64,000 bases of DNA from Spongospora subterranea f. sp. subterranea (GCA_049724395.1 JAUGWO010000139.1:105193-169192), one strand, 5' to 3'; counted from the first letter of the stretch, positions 36,676 to 48,828 are shown. Notes: generated by a model from the letters alone, not told the origin. Program-made: numbers and translations.

Positions 36676-38457
36676 ACTGTGACAGTTCCTTTCCAGCAAA
36701 CTATTGATCGACAACAGTAATAAACACATAGCGGTCGAATTATTATTTCCTTACTCGTTGTTTGCGGTTCATTCAACATTGTAGCTTTTGTCAACGATTT
36801 TCATGATTAATACATCCATGAAATCTCGGTTGGTTCAGCCCTGTTAAAGTGCCAATCTCTGCACCCAACGCGCGAATTGCCGGTTGTTTCCTTCATAACC
36901 ACTGAATGTATTAGCCGCCTTACTTCGCTATTGCCTACAGCAAAGAAGTATTGTGCTCTTCATTAACTATGTTTATTCCTTCTGAATCCCCAGCGCTGTA
37001 TTGCTGCAAGAACTTCATCCTGTGACATTTGCCCGTTCCGTTATTGTGGATTTCAAGCCGATCATACTTGTTTAGTTTATGCATAATGCTTTCATCCAAT
37101 AAATGGATACCATCGATCATGATTGGCTATTATTGCTCTTTCCTTATCGACGATATCTACGTTGGCTCACGATTGGTCGACTAGATCAAGCATTTGGTAT
37201 GGGCCGATAACGAAAAAGAGCAAGCTGTTATGGACGTTATGAAATGGATCTAACTTTTTCGCCTTCAAGAATTATACCTTCTACAATCATCGGTTTGGCA
37301 ACAATAAAGTACTTGGGCCTATTGATCAAATACCTTTTTCAATAGCGTCGGAAAGAAATTGAATATATCAAATCACGTGCTGATGATTATTGTTGCCGCA
37401 CAGGGTTTTATGTTCTGACTCGAAATCTGACAATTGAAATAACAAGAACGGCAGTCAACGCATTCTCTGCCCACAAGTGATGTACCTGAGGTGGAGGTTT
37501 GCTTGATTTTCGAGAGCATTTGTAGAAGTCTGCGTTGGTAAGTTTTCTCGAAGCGGCAACCCTTAATGCAATGCCAAAAACGTCACATTAAGAACACCAG
37601 CTGTTGTGAAAAGCAATTTCACGACATTAAAGCATCAAATTAAGGAATCAGTGCAAAACTTTAATCCCGAAATATATGAGACTGAATAGCACAAATCGTC
37701 TATATTGTCTCTCAACATTTTCCGATGTCCTTGTTGCCTTATTGTTTCAGATGGTTCTTGGCGCCCAATGCCCCAGAAAGCTATAGGAGGGTTTCAATCA
37801 AGTATGGCCACAAAACGGGTTTGTATTGAATATAGATGGGAGTCCAGATATCTGACTGAATAAAGCAGCATTGGTAGAATGTATGTACCTTTTGGAGTTT
37901 AATTGGAGTATTGTTCGAAGGCCATTGAGGTAGTGGACGAGAAAAAGGTTGAAGGCGACAGTACCACTAGTGACACCGAGTATGGCGAATGTGAGCGTGC
38001 CCTTAATGTCGTACACTTATTGGCGAAAATGAGAAGCGGTTCGCAAACCAGATATCTTGAAGTGCCCACCTCAAACACGTATATTCATGACAATTTCCTG
38101 CAATCGACTCCAGCATATGGAATGTGTGCCACAGAATTCTAGGGGATAAATAACCCCATGCATCAGACTTGAAAACTATCAATGCAGACGTGACCACAGT
38201 CCAAAAGAGTAATATCGACACGAACCAGCCCACAAACACACGTCATGAAAATGAAGATCAACGTTGACCGACCCCACAGTGAAGAGAGAGAGGCCCCGGC
38301 AGTGATATAACGGGGCTGCCCCTGACTGTATCTGTATACAGTGTGCAGTCGCGCAATCCCCTCCCACTCCACACACACCATTGAGCGCAAACTGTTTATT
38401 GAACAACAATTGTTCATTATCTGTAATAATCGTTTTGTTGGCCGTGGCACAAACCAA
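36676..38457. other. Long intergenic stretch
   Basis: About 1.8 kb between HSP70 and the AAA ATPase, largely AT-rich with no frame over about 80 codons until 38.0 kb. On the minus strand at 37.80-38.24 kb are two hydrophobic open frames (for example FVSILLFWTVVTSALIVF and LTFAILGVTSGTVAFNLFLV). They could be exons of a small membrane protein, but I found no start and splice set that joins them. Confidence 0.4.
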
Positions 38458-40115
38458 ATGCATAATCGCTGGTGGCGATGGTCGCGATTATTTCGCCGAC
38501 GATTTCCGACGTATTTGTTGCGTTTGAAGAGCTCAGTGGGTACCATTCCACTCCCTGCGGCGATACCGTTGGTCGCATATCCGTATTTGAACGTGCAGCC
38601 TGTTGCCTTCAACACGCCAAGGTAGATTGGCAGGGATTCAAAACAGATCGGCATGGGCTTACTTCCATGCATAGCAGTAGTAGTCTTATGGAGGGAGAGA
38701 CGGCAATGAGTGAGCTCACCAGCAGGATTGGAGCTTTACGAAAAGATCATGGATCCATGGGATGGCCAAAAGTGTCATGGAGGACGCTTCCGGATGGAGC
38801 TATTGACGTCTGGTGGACGTTGGCAACTGCCGTGGATAGTAGTGAAATCCTGCTCAGTCTTCTGAATGCACTGGGTGGGGAACTAATCGCCGAATCGGCT
38901 TGCGTCGATTCGAAAGTAGACAAGTTGAGTGTTTTCATCAATGAAATTGCTCGAATTTACGATGTCAACACTTCAGACCAGTGCTAATGTTCAGGGTCGA
39001 AGACAGGAAGATGGAGATTGCTCTAATGAGAAACGGGTCGGCAGCTGGGATATATATTCGCAAACATGGTCGGCGTGCCGCCACACATGCTACAGTGGTA
39101 AAACTCAATTTCAGAGCGTTTGTCCAGGTCAATGGCGGAACGATGAAATTGACGCAATTTGTCAAGCATACGAATTAACGTATGTTCCTGTCGCCAAAGC
39201 TGCTTCTGAACTTTCGGAATCAGGTGTCAGACTTTACCAACCCACATCGAACATGGACTGGAGTGACCTAGCGGGTTATGATAAACTTGCTGAAGAAATT
39301 AGAACAACGGTTATCGACGCAACAGCTCATGCGGAAGTGTTCGACGAGATTATGAAGATGACAAGGGTACGACCAGAAAGCAATAAGCCTAGAGCAGTAC
39401 TTTTTGAGGGCAATCCGGGTAATTTAGTAGCTCTCGTCTCATAACTTTGAAGTTGATGTTGTTTCCAGGAACTGGCAAGACAAGCGCGGCGAAGATCATC
39501 GCTAGTCGTGGATCACTTCCGCTGGTGTTCTTGCCACTTCAGTCAATCATGTCGATGTACTATGGTGAAAGTGAGAAAACTCTTGCCAAAATATTTGACG
39601 CTGTGGATAAGCTTGGCGATGCCGTTATTTTCATCGATGAAATTGATAGCTTAGCACCATCACGAGAAACTGACATCCATGAAGCTTCTCGTCGTATACT
39701 CTCAGTTCTTTTGCAAAGAATAGATGGTATGGAACCATCTAAAAGGAATAGCCTTATCATTGCCGCAACCAATCGAAAGCAGGACCTTGATAGTGCACTG
39801 CTGAGCCGTTTCGATGTTGTTATCAGGTTCAACGATCCAGATCTGACGCAACGGGCCAAAATATATGAACGCTATGCTAAGCACTTATCAGAAGAAGAAG
39901 TGATCAAACTTGCGACAAAGTCAGAGCACCTCACCGGTCGCGATATTCGCGACGTTTGTGCCCATGCTGAGCGAGCATGGGGATCAAAACTAATCCACGA
40001 TCGTGATGACGACCGTGGCCCTGCTCTAGGACAATACACCATTACGCCATCACCACCTCCTCTAGAAATGTATCACGAATCGTTGAGAATGCGCGTTCAA
40101 GGCCTGAGTTCCTAG
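38458..40115 (+). CDS. AAA+ ATPase with mitochondrial-type presequence
   Basis: ATG 38458 opens a peptide typical of mitochondrial import: MHNRWWRWSRLFRRRFPTYL, then basic and hydroxylated residues with no acids. A 53-nt intron in phase (CCAAG|GTAGAT to GCATAG) leads to SSSLMEGETAMSELTSRIG. After a poorly resolved segment at 38.98-39.18 kb comes MDWSDLAGYDKLAEEIRTT. The Walker A EGNPGTGKTSAAK is split by an intron at about 39.42-39.47 kb. Walker B is AVIFIDEIDSLAPSRETDI, sensor 1 IIAATNRKQDLD, the arginine finger region SALLSRFDVVIRF, and sensor 2 region LTGRDIRDVCAHAERAW. This resembles a plant and protist family of organellar AAA proteins of unknown client. Location is inferred from the presequence only. 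Confidence 0.8.
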
Positions 40116-40439
40116 TATCTATCATAAACACACTTAAATATATATATTATTCACTTCATGTTTATTGATTCTCATTCCCGAACAAATTTCACCAAATTCA
40201 CGGGAGAACGACTGTGAATTTGTTGAACAACCGCAGATTTTCACCTGGGGTTTTGAGTTTTTCTGCGGGTGACCTGGTTCGTGCGGAATGCGTGACGGAG
40301 GCCGTTGACCCAATGAGGCGGGTGGAAACCTGGCTCAGTTTATATCCCGCTCTGTTGAGTTGGACTCAACCAAGGCCGAGGGAATCTGATCGGTCTCTCT
40401 CTATAGTATTATCTCCACTGAAGTCACAGCTCGGCGTCA
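40116..40439. other. Intergenic, upstream of transporter gene
   Basis: About 320 nt between two plus-strand genes. An AT-rich patch (AAATATATATATTATTC) follows the ATPase stop. No other feature is seen. Confidence 0.4.
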
Positions 40440-41936
40440 ATGCCAAGTCCATTAGTCTGCCTGGATCATGACCGGTTACGGTCCTACGATTATCAGGAGT
40501 TCATCTGCGAGCTGATCAATGAGCTGCACCGCTGCACGGATCTCATGAACGACGTGAAAGTGGTCGTGGACCACAGCCGCGAGGACCTCATCGCCTTCAT
40601 CGCCAAGAACAAGACGATTCTGGATGTTCTGATGGCGGTCGTGGACGTATCCGCATCCGGCGATGCCGGCAACAATTCCCTCGAGCTCAACATATTCGAT
40701 AATCGACTGGACCTGCATCTGTACGAGTTCCACAAAGCGGCCACAAACCTCCTGGCCAAACTCAACGCTCTTCCGACGTCCGATGCCCAACGTCGTTTGC
40801 GTCTGTTGATCCTGTGTGTGTTCTGTGTTGTCGCCTTCTTCATCAGCACCTGTATTGCTTACTCCACTGGCGTGATCAAGCGATATTATCATGTCAAGAA
40901 GCCGTTCTTCATCGCCACCGTCGAGTCACTATGTGTTGGTGTTAACGGTTTGATATGGGGAGGTGCGGTCCTGTGGAAGCGATATCGTTGCCCCGGTGGA
41001 CGTCCAGCGGGAACCAATCTCGGATTCGTTTCCAGGATCAGAGAGTATCTGTTGATCGGGCTGATCGACGGTGGCCATATCATACTGCAGTCATTCGCCC
41101 TGAACTCCCTACCCAGCAGCATATACGTCCTGCTCAAAGGTTCGGGGATCGTATTCAGTGTCGTCCTGTCGAAGATCGTGGTGAAGAAGGTGTTCCTTCT
41201 GCAGCACTGGATAGCGGTCATGATCATGATCATATCCACGGTATCGGTCGCCATATGCACTCCCAACGACAAGGGCAGCGATGCCGCCACCGAATTCTAC
41301 AGTGGCGTCGCCTACTGCCTGTCGAGCTGTTTCGTCGTCAGCCTTCTTGGCGTGATCCAACAGAAGATGATGTCGAAACACAAGAGCGCCGACGAGACCA
41401 TCGACATCATCGCCGAAGCGAACTTCGCCCAGAGCGTGCTGGTTGCGATCATCGTCCTCCCAGCCACACTGATATCGGGCGAATGGACATCATGGTCGGA
41501 TATCGCCACCCGCCTGTCCGACGATCAACAGCTGGCCCCGTTCCTGGGCTACTGTACCGCCATCCTCCTGGCCCGCTCTTTGTCGGTGTTCGCCGCCATG
41601 GGGATCACCAGCTTCGCTAGCGCCATGTTCTCCCGCGCCTATGGTGGGGTTCGCCAGAGCCTGCAGGTGATCGCCCTCAGCCTGGTTCTGCACGAGTAAT
41701 CACATTCGCCCCGGTTCGTTATCGCTCCGTTCGTCGCACTGATGGCGTGTGTTGTTTTTTTCAGGGGATTCCATTGGTCGAAATCGATCTCCATCGTGCT
41801 ATCGGCTGTGGCCTTTGCGGTTTACATTTGGGCTGGATATTTATTACAACAACGAAAGAAGTTGGCTGAACGAAAGCTTGCGCCGGCGACGTTCATAACA
41901 GTTATGGACCAATCTGGTGCAACATCGATCAAGTAA
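40440..41936 (+). CDS. SLC35-like drug/metabolite transporter
   Basis: Multi-pass membrane protein of the DMT superfamily, likely carrying a nucleotide-sugar or other metabolite in the Golgi/ER system. ATG 40440 begins a soluble N-terminal part of about 115 residues (MPSPLVCLDHDRLRSYDYQE). About ten helices follow, including LILCVFCVVAFFISTCIAYS, the SLC35-type stretch SLPSSIYVLLKGSGIVFSVV, HWIAVMIMIISTVSVAI, and after an intron of about 69 nt (CACGA|GTAATC to TTTCAG) SISIVLSAVAFAVYIWAGYL. The acidic, probably cytosolic N-terminal extension is unusual for the family. G+C content is clearly higher than in genes to the left. Substrate cannot be told. Confidence 0.78.
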
Positions 41937-42469
41937 GAGATCGGTATTGTTCGGTCTGTCTGTCTATCAGGGTGGTTATATAAAACAGCAATTGTAAATA
42001 CTCTGCAATGACTGGATTTGTGGGGGTTTATCATTGACAACATGATAATCGGGTCGATGATCGCGATCATCGACATTCAGTCGTGATTTTATATGGAGGA
42101 TGTGATATATTCCTCCCATGTTGTTGTTGTTATCAGATCGTCGTTCGCCGATGTTCAGTGTTCATGCAAGGTGGTCATTTCCGGGACTCAGCGAGTGATG
42201 TTATCAGATTGGACAAGGGACTGTCATCTGGAACCGGTCTCAAGTCCTCCATGTCTTTAGTCCAAAACGGATTACAACTTCTTTTGGAGATTGTGTGAAA
42301 TTGTAAACTCGTTTTCGGCCCAAGTGGGGATGATCCTCTCTGTATTGAGTAATGAGACGACACATTGAGAGTATATCATATCAAGACATTATCCTGTAAA
42401 ATGTTAGTGGGTGGTTGATCGATGATGGCAAGGAAGAGCGGTGTGTGAATATGATCACGATCATCGCCA
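41937..42469. other. Intergenic
   Basis: About 530 nt between convergent genes, with AT-rich and GATC-rich patches (for example GGGTCGATGATCGCGATCATCG near 42050, partly self-complementary). No supported gene. Confidence 0.4.
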
Positions 42470-43994
42470 TCACCTGTCGATATTGTGCTCATCATCAGAC
42501 ACCCTAAAGGGCGGCGACCTGGCCATCCCTGACAGATTGGCGATATTGGGATATTGCTGGACCTGAATCAGGCGATACGATGTGATCGCCGACACGATAT
42601 ACGACAGATAGATATGAGATAATCGGGTGATATTGACCCATCGCGATAGGAGATCGTGATCGATCAGATGAACGTATGTTGTGATCGATTGCCGGGCCCG
42701 TTTATGGATCTCATCCGATAGCGTCGTATCCGATAAACTATCGAGACCGGGCTGGATATTGTGATGAACCCACGATAGGAACTCGTCGTCGATGATCGAT
42801 ATGGGATCGGATTGTCGTTCGGCGATATATCTCATGATCGTTGGAATACTGGTGATATATTCCCATTGATTGTCCTGTTCAACGCGATTAGCGATGTGAT
42901 TGAACGGGAGCCGGTACGACCTTATAGATCAATACGAATGGCAGTGGTGGTGGTGAGATCATCCCAGATAGGATCTCATCGATGGGGATATAGATTCGGA
43001 TCAGGTCCGAATACGATCGGAGCAGGAGGTGATGAACAGGAAGAGATGACGGCGATGGCGAGAGACAGATTAGGGAATTATTTGGGGATCTGTTGTGATA
43101 TTGAGGGAAACAATGAGGGTGTTGGTGAGAGATATTGGATAGCCATTGGTGGATTTGGGGATGGCGATGGGGAGGGAAAATAGAGGATAGGATGGGAGGA
43201 GATCTGGATATGGAGGTGAGGAGAAGGGAACAGACGAGATCGGGGAGGGTGAGGGAGGAACCGCAGAGATAATGGCGATAAGAGAGGATATCGGATAGAC
43301 GGGAGATGGTCGAAATGAGGCGGGAGAGGGAGAGAGATTGGGACCTGGGCGATGGGGATGAGGGGGAGGGGGAGAGGGAGAGGGAACAAGGGGAGTACCA
43401 TTGGGATAAGGAGAGGGAGAATGATGAGGGAGAGAGGGAGAGGATCGTGATCAGATTGGGGAGGAGATCGTACAGACAGATATCCATCAACTCGTGTATT
43501 AACGGGTTTGGGGGATCGGGGGCGATGAGCGGCGAGTGGAGGAGATGGGTTAGGAGATATAGGGCGGGGGTGTTGGCGACAATAAGATGGCGATTATGGT
43601 CCTGGATCATTATATATATATCGTCCCCATTATCACCCTCGTCCTCGTCCCGATTATCGCCATCAATAATCCTGATATTACCACATTTTGACGATGATTG
43701 TTTTGCCAGATAAACTCCTAATGGATATAATGGATGATCGGTCGATCTCCCTAATATAATATCAACCCGATCGCTATCGACCGCCAATTCAGATCGGTTT
43801 ATCTGATCCTCCTTCCCCATTTCATGATCAGTACCGCCCCCTCCACCATCGTCGTTCTCCCATCGATCACCGCCGCCTTCAATGGATATCGCCTTATCCT
43901 CAACCGGATCAGGGTCCTGTTGGCGAACAATCTCGGCCAGTTCGGGCTGGACCTGATCAGGTTCACGATCAGGTTTAGATGATCCACATCCCAT
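42470..43994 (-). CDS. Tandem GST-fold protein with acylation-type N terminus
   Basis: About 490 residues. The N terminus MGCGSSKPDRE has Gly-2 and Cys-3 with small residues following, a classic N-myristoylation plus palmitoylation signal, so membrane anchoring is likely. After an acidic Gly-rich linker comes one GST-like repeat: NTPALYLLTHLL, a Ser/Leu/Pro-rich insertion (YSPCSLSLSPSPSSPSPRS), and the C-domain motif YRHYLCGSSLTLPDLVCSLL. A 46-nt intron in phase (TATAAG|GTCGTACC to AACAG, about 42.85-42.90 kb) joins a second repeat: SIPTIMRYIAERQ, HDLLSRWVNITRLSHIYLSY, then QYPNIANLSGMARSPPF. GST-C folds of this kind occur in GSTs and in translation scaffold proteins. No catalytic residue is evident, so a binding role is as likely as an enzyme. 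Confidence 0.68.
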
Positions 43995-44316
43995 AATACC
44001 TGTTGAACAATATCGGACCCCAGTTCAGGTCAATCTGATTACGACAAACACACTCAATACCACTCATCAAAGGACATATCTAGATATTAATACAGATAAT
44101 GGGCCACAAATCACATATCATAACATCATCATCAATAACACCAAATTTATATAACCGCTCATCAAATCGTTAATTATGATGGGGAGACCGTTATCACCAT
44201 TGATATATCGCCTGTTTGACCCACTCAACGAAAACCGGATCGTTTTCGACGACAGATTTGGAGGTGCAATGTGGAGTTTGAGGATATTCCAAATGAATAT
44301 GTATTTGGTGAATGTA
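43995..44316. other. Intergenic
   Basis: About 320 AT-rich nt between two minus-strand genes. It should hold the promoter of the GST-fold gene and the 3' end of the coiled-coil gene. No distinct signals are seen. Confidence 0.4.
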
Positions 44317-47300
44317 TTAGATATAAATCGATTTCACTAGATGTTTCTCTGATTGTGCATATTCGGCCGCCGCTTTCGCCTTTAACTTGAGCTGGAACAG
44401 CTCCAATTGCTGATCGGGGCTCAGGTTGATCGGTGCCAGCGAATGGCCATGATGATCAGAGGGCGACAATGAACCGGCCACGACCGTCCCTTTGCGATCC
44501 TTGACCGGCACCGCCTTCCTCCCCGCCTCGTTCTCCTTCTCCCTCGACACGCTCAGGCACCTACTCAACAGCTCCCGTTCGATCGCCGCCCTCGACAACG
44601 GCGCTTTCCTCATGGCCGCATCCAACTCTCTCCTCTCCACGATCATCTTCTGTCGTTGTCTCAGGAGGTCGACCCGTTCCTGTTCCATCCTCCTCTGTTC
44701 CTCCTGTACGAACGCCCTCATCTCGTCGATCTCCTTCCCCGCCCTCCGATGCTGTGATTCATCCCCTTCCATCCCATGTCTCAACCGCTTCACCTCCTGC
44801 AGATCGCATTGTGTCTTATTATACGCCACCACCACCAGCTCCGCCTGCCCTTTCACCTTCTGTCCGAGGTTCATCACCTCCCTCATCCGCATCTCCAGCT
44901 CCCTTCTCTGCTCGGTCATCTGGCGCATGGCGCCGTCGTACCGCCCCTTGTCCGTCTCGATCCGGCTCCTGATCTCGCTGGCCAGCTCCCGCTCCTTCCT
45001 CGCCGCTTCCCCTTCGGCCAGGATCATCTTCTGCGCTTGGCTGAACGCCTTCTGCCCGGACGCCTCGGCCGATATCGCCTCGGCCAGTTTTGATTGCGCC
45101 TTCTCGCGTAGGAAGGCGATCTCGGCTTGAGCGGCGGACGTCTCCATCTTCCAATCCTTGACGTTCCGCTCGAACTGTCTCTTCTCCTGAACAACCGGCA
45201 ACGGTCAGGTGGCGATGATTCACAGATGAACGATCCCCGCTCAGCACCTCCATCAGCGCCGCTCGTTCGTGAGTGATTTGGGATTTCGACTGAGTCGATT
45301 CGTTGATCCAGAACTCCTGTAGTGAATATATTCGGGTTTCTTCATCCTGTAATCGCATCCGTTCCGCATTGTGCTCCAATCTCAGGTTCTCGAATGTGGC
45401 GATCACCTGTCAGCGGGATATTGAACCCCGGTTAGAACCCCCTTTTCCACGACCGATCACCGCCATTACATTTTGATGTCTTTTGATGTCGTCCTGTAAT
45501 TTCCTCTCCTTCTCGGCCAATAACCGTTCCCGCGATTCGGTATCGGCCCGTCGTAGCTCATCGCCCTTGGATATCTCGCTCCTCACCTCCCGTTCGATCC
45601 CCTCAATGGTCTGGGCCGATCTCGCCACCGTCTCCGACAGTGTCGACAATATCGTCCCGTCGCTGTTCACCCGTTTGGTCGCCGCCATCTCGATCTCGTG
45701 TATTCGCCGCTGGCTCTCCAGCGCCTCTTCCCTCAGCCGATCTTTCGCCATCATCGCCGACGAATGAAGCGCATTCAAATGATCAATATTTGCTGTCGCT
45801 TTCTTTTCCTCCTCTAATCTGATCTGAACCCCAAGTCAGTCAATCTCGTGATGATGATCGCCCCCTCCCCCCTAATTCACCTCAATCTCCCTATCGTGCC
45901 CCAATTTCGCCTGAGCCAGCAGCTGATCCTGATGGTGAATCGCTTCCTCCCTCATCCTCTTCCTCATACTCTCTAGCTCGCTCTGGGCGTTGCTCAACAA
46001 CCCCTTCTCCCTCGCTAAACTATCGGATAACTGTCTGATCTGTGATTGTGCAGCGATCAGGTTCATCTCCATCAACCCAGGCGATCGATTATATTCCAGA
46101 TCTGTCGGTGAAGGGTTCAAGGGCGTATTGGATTGTTGGGAAAACGATGTTCTTTGATCCGAATTCATTTCTAGTTTCGCGGGTTTGATCTCAACAGGGT
46201 GTTGTTGTTGGTCCAAAATCGATCGGGACGGAGCGACCTGGTTCAATAGCGCGGTCTCTGCTTGGGGTTTGGGCGGCGATAACAGCGAAGGGGAAGGAGG
46301 GATTCGGTTGAGGTGACGAGAACATCGGTGGCGATATAGGTTGAGTTGGCGTTGGTGTCGAATAGACCTCGACAGGATTCGGTTGAGATGGCGATGGCGA
46401 TAGAACAGGCACCGTTGGTTGAGCTGAATCTTTCGCTTTCAGCCCTAGCACCTCAGCTAACGACGATCGTCGATGGTTGACGCCGCCCGGTTGATTATTA
46501 TTGGTGGTACCGGCGGCGATCCCTGAATCTTCGTCCGAATTGAGAGCGCGTCGTCCAGCTCGAGCTGGTATTGGGATCCGTCTCGATCCCGTATTCGGTG
46601 TTGGAGTATATCCCCCCGTATTCACCACACCATTATCGGAGCTGGGCAACGGCGATTCGATCGACTGGCGCCTTGGCTGTTGGATCGGCTCGTTCTGATC
46701 GTGACCAAACCCATCGTCGAGACCCGCTAAGAAATCATCATCGGACGACTAAAACCCCCACTGTAAATCGATCCAAATCGGAACTAGATTCTGTTGATCC
46801 AACTCACAAACTCAATTGAGCTGGCCCGTTGCGCTTTGGTTCCGACGACAGGCGTTGATGGATTGGCCGTGATTGTCGCTGATGGCGCCATCGCTAATCA
46901 TCGCAAAATATCGACTCAATATCCCAATCGCGAACGACCCACCGCCCCCAAACAATCCTACCCATTCCAGCTCCATTCTTCATGATCGACTCCGATAGCG
47001 ATCTCTCAGCCTCCTCTTCCTCCGCCAATTTCTGCAGCGCTTCCTCCCGCGACGTCGTCGTTGGGCTGGCGACTTTCCTCCCCCCCGTTCTTCGTATCCT
47101 TCTTCCTCGTTGGTTTCCCTGGTGGTTTCCCGGTCGCATTGCCGGGTTTGATGTGCGGTTTGACGGTTGTCGGTCCCCCTAACCCATCAAACAGACTATC
47201 CTCTAACGACCTGATATATCCTCAACACGATCAGTTATTCTATCGATAACGATCATGGTCATCATCATCCTCACCCTAGGCCATTACTATCCGAATCTTT

Positions 47301-47526
47301 GGCCGCCTCTCGATCGGGACGTGGCTGAACCGGCCCAGATGACTTCCTGGCGATCGGTTTCGCTATATCGGAACACCAGGGAATATGAGACAGAGGGACC
47401 GATGGCGTATTTCTTGGGACAATCGCAATTACCCGATCTAAGAGCCGCTGCTGGTTTATGATCATCGTCCGAATCCGTCAGCAATAACGAGTTCAGTTTA
47501 TCGTCGTCGATATCGGATTCCGACAT
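44317..47526 (-). CDS. Coiled-coil protein, FBF1-like (transition fibre) candidate
   Basis: A roughly 900-residue protein with a disordered, Pro/Ser-rich N half and a long coiled-coil C half. ATG 47526 begins MSESDIDDDKLNSLLLTDSD. In-phase introns lead to AKPIARKSSGPVQPRP, SLEDSLFDGLGGP, then SREEALQKLAEEEEAERSL, SSDDDFLAGLDDGFGHD and RRSSLAEVLGLKAKD. The coiled coil includes MNLIAAQSQIRQLSDSL, RVNSDGTILSTLSETVARSA, RLQDEETRIYSLQEF, AEIAFLREKAQSKLAEAI and ends AEYAQSEKHLVKSIYI. Order and pattern resemble FBF1 of ciliary transition fibres, but a coiled coil alone is weak evidence. Frame changes near 46.25 kb and in the C7 run at 47081-47087 need checking. Frames on the opposite strand are shadows. 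Confidence 0.6.
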
Positions 47527-47791
47527 CGTCGTTATTGATTCAACAACTGGAACTCGTACCGATATCGATCCACATAAAAAACCCAGAGATGATGATCAGA
47601 CCCAGCCAGAGCAAAGAAAAACTAACAACACCTGGAATCCGTTGCCCAAATTGTGAATTGTCCCGATTTCGGCCATGGGCCCAGTCGGATGGCGATTTAT
47701 AAAGATCAAACTGACACAATAATGAGCAGATGGTTCTTGTGCATTCGCATATAAAAAGCAATGTGTTTATGGAAAATCAATTGTTGAAAAA

Positions 47792-48295
47792 TTATTCAGC
47801 TGGGGCGTCAACTAGGTCGGGCATCTGTTCATCGTCGGCGGCGGCCGTTTCGAAGTTGTCGACCAGGTCGGGTACGTCGTCATCATCGTCGGCGGCGGTC
47901 TGGGCATTGCCAGCCTGTTTGCTGTACTGCTCGACGATGTGCTTTAGGTTGTCCATGGTCTCGGGCCCGAGCTGGGAGTAGATCCCGGGCATCAGCGCCG
48001 ACAGCTCCTTGTCCTCGCAATTACCGCTGACGACGTATGTGTTGGCGGGGACGGCGGCCTGGACCTTGGGGTTCGCGAAGTGGATCACGCGCCCGTCCGA
48101 TTTGAACAGGTTCACCTCCTCAATCCCGGGGATCGTGTTCACGTTCAGCTTCTTCAACGTGCTCTGCAGGCGCTTATCGTCTTGGGTCGCCGTCTTACGA
48201 ACAGCTTTCTTTTTACGGCGAACGGTTCCGCGTCCACCGGTCCGGGCGGTCGACCCGAACTTGGCCTGAATTTTGGCGCGCGTCTCAGCATCCAT
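47792..48295 (-). CDS. Nascent polypeptide-associated complex subunit beta (BTF3)
   Basis: Ribosome-associated chaperone subunit that binds emerging chains as a dimer with NAC-alpha. ATG 48295 starts MDAETRAKIQAKFGSTARTG. The ribosome-binding basic motif GTVRRKKKAVRK is present. The NAC domain follows with LQSTLKKLNVNTIPGIEEVN, IHFANPKVQAAVPANTYVVS and an acidic tail with two DLVD repeats (DVPDLVDNFET, QMPDLVDAPAE). Length of 167 residues is standard. It is intronless, with codon bias towards C/G-ending codons as in HSP70, fitting high expression. The open frame extends upstream but the family start is at MDAET. Confidence 0.96.
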   Translation of the reverse strand: MDAETRAKIQAKFGSTARTGGRGTVRRKKKAVRKTATQDDKRLQSTLKKLNVNTIPGIEEVNLFKSDGRVIHFANPKVQAAVPANTYVVSGNCEDKELSALMPGIYSQLGPETMDNLKHIVEQYSKQAGNAQTAADDDDDVPDLVDNFETAAADDEQMPDLVDAPAE

Positions 48296-48828
48296 GATTG
48301 AAATATTAGTGGATAGGTCCTTGAAATCGATAGGATGTCGTCCGACCACCTCTATCAGTGATTGCGCAATTACCGGACTGAGGTTAGTCCGCAGTCCGTA
48401 CGGACTATCAGATAAATGACTCTGCTCCCTATGTCGGGAGTGTATGTATGGGGGATGGTGGCGCTACACCACGGGCAATGGCCGAGGACCAACGTGTATG
48501 TCGGGGTAAGTCCAATACAGGGTTGGACGAGGCGATAGATCGGAGGGCGATACGACCAATAAACAACCGGGTTGGATTGAGATTAGGGGTAGGGAGATAG
48601 AATACGGGATCGAATTTGATCTCAGAAGTGGACAATATCGAGCGATAGATAGAATTTCGAAAGAGAAATCGTGTAGCTGAATAAAACCATATCGGGTTCA
48701 ACTTTTGAACCCGTTCAAAGGGCTATGTTCCTGAGGGCGATCAGATGTTGGGGTCTGAGCACGTGAGATATTCTGAATCACGCCAGCAGTGGTTGCCAGT
48801 CGGCGCGCGCCAATTCTATCTGATATCG
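48296..48828. other. Divergent promoter region
   Basis: About 530 nt between the NAC-beta and unknown-protein starts, transcribed outward in both directions. It has a short inverted repeat (GGGTTCAAC, TTTTGAACCC) near 48.70 kb, and TCCGTACGGA near 48395, which is also palindromic. No gene is seen. Confidence 0.4.

Noticed and set aside
40476-41381. Several 90-221-codon frames across the transporter
   Set aside because: High G+C suppresses stops in other frames; none resembles a family, while the main frame has DMT-type helices.
44492-45130. 212-codon plus-strand frame in the FBF1-like region
   Set aside because: Antisense to a strong coiled coil; Ser/Leu/Cys-rich composition is what the complement of Glu/Arg/Lys-rich codons gives.
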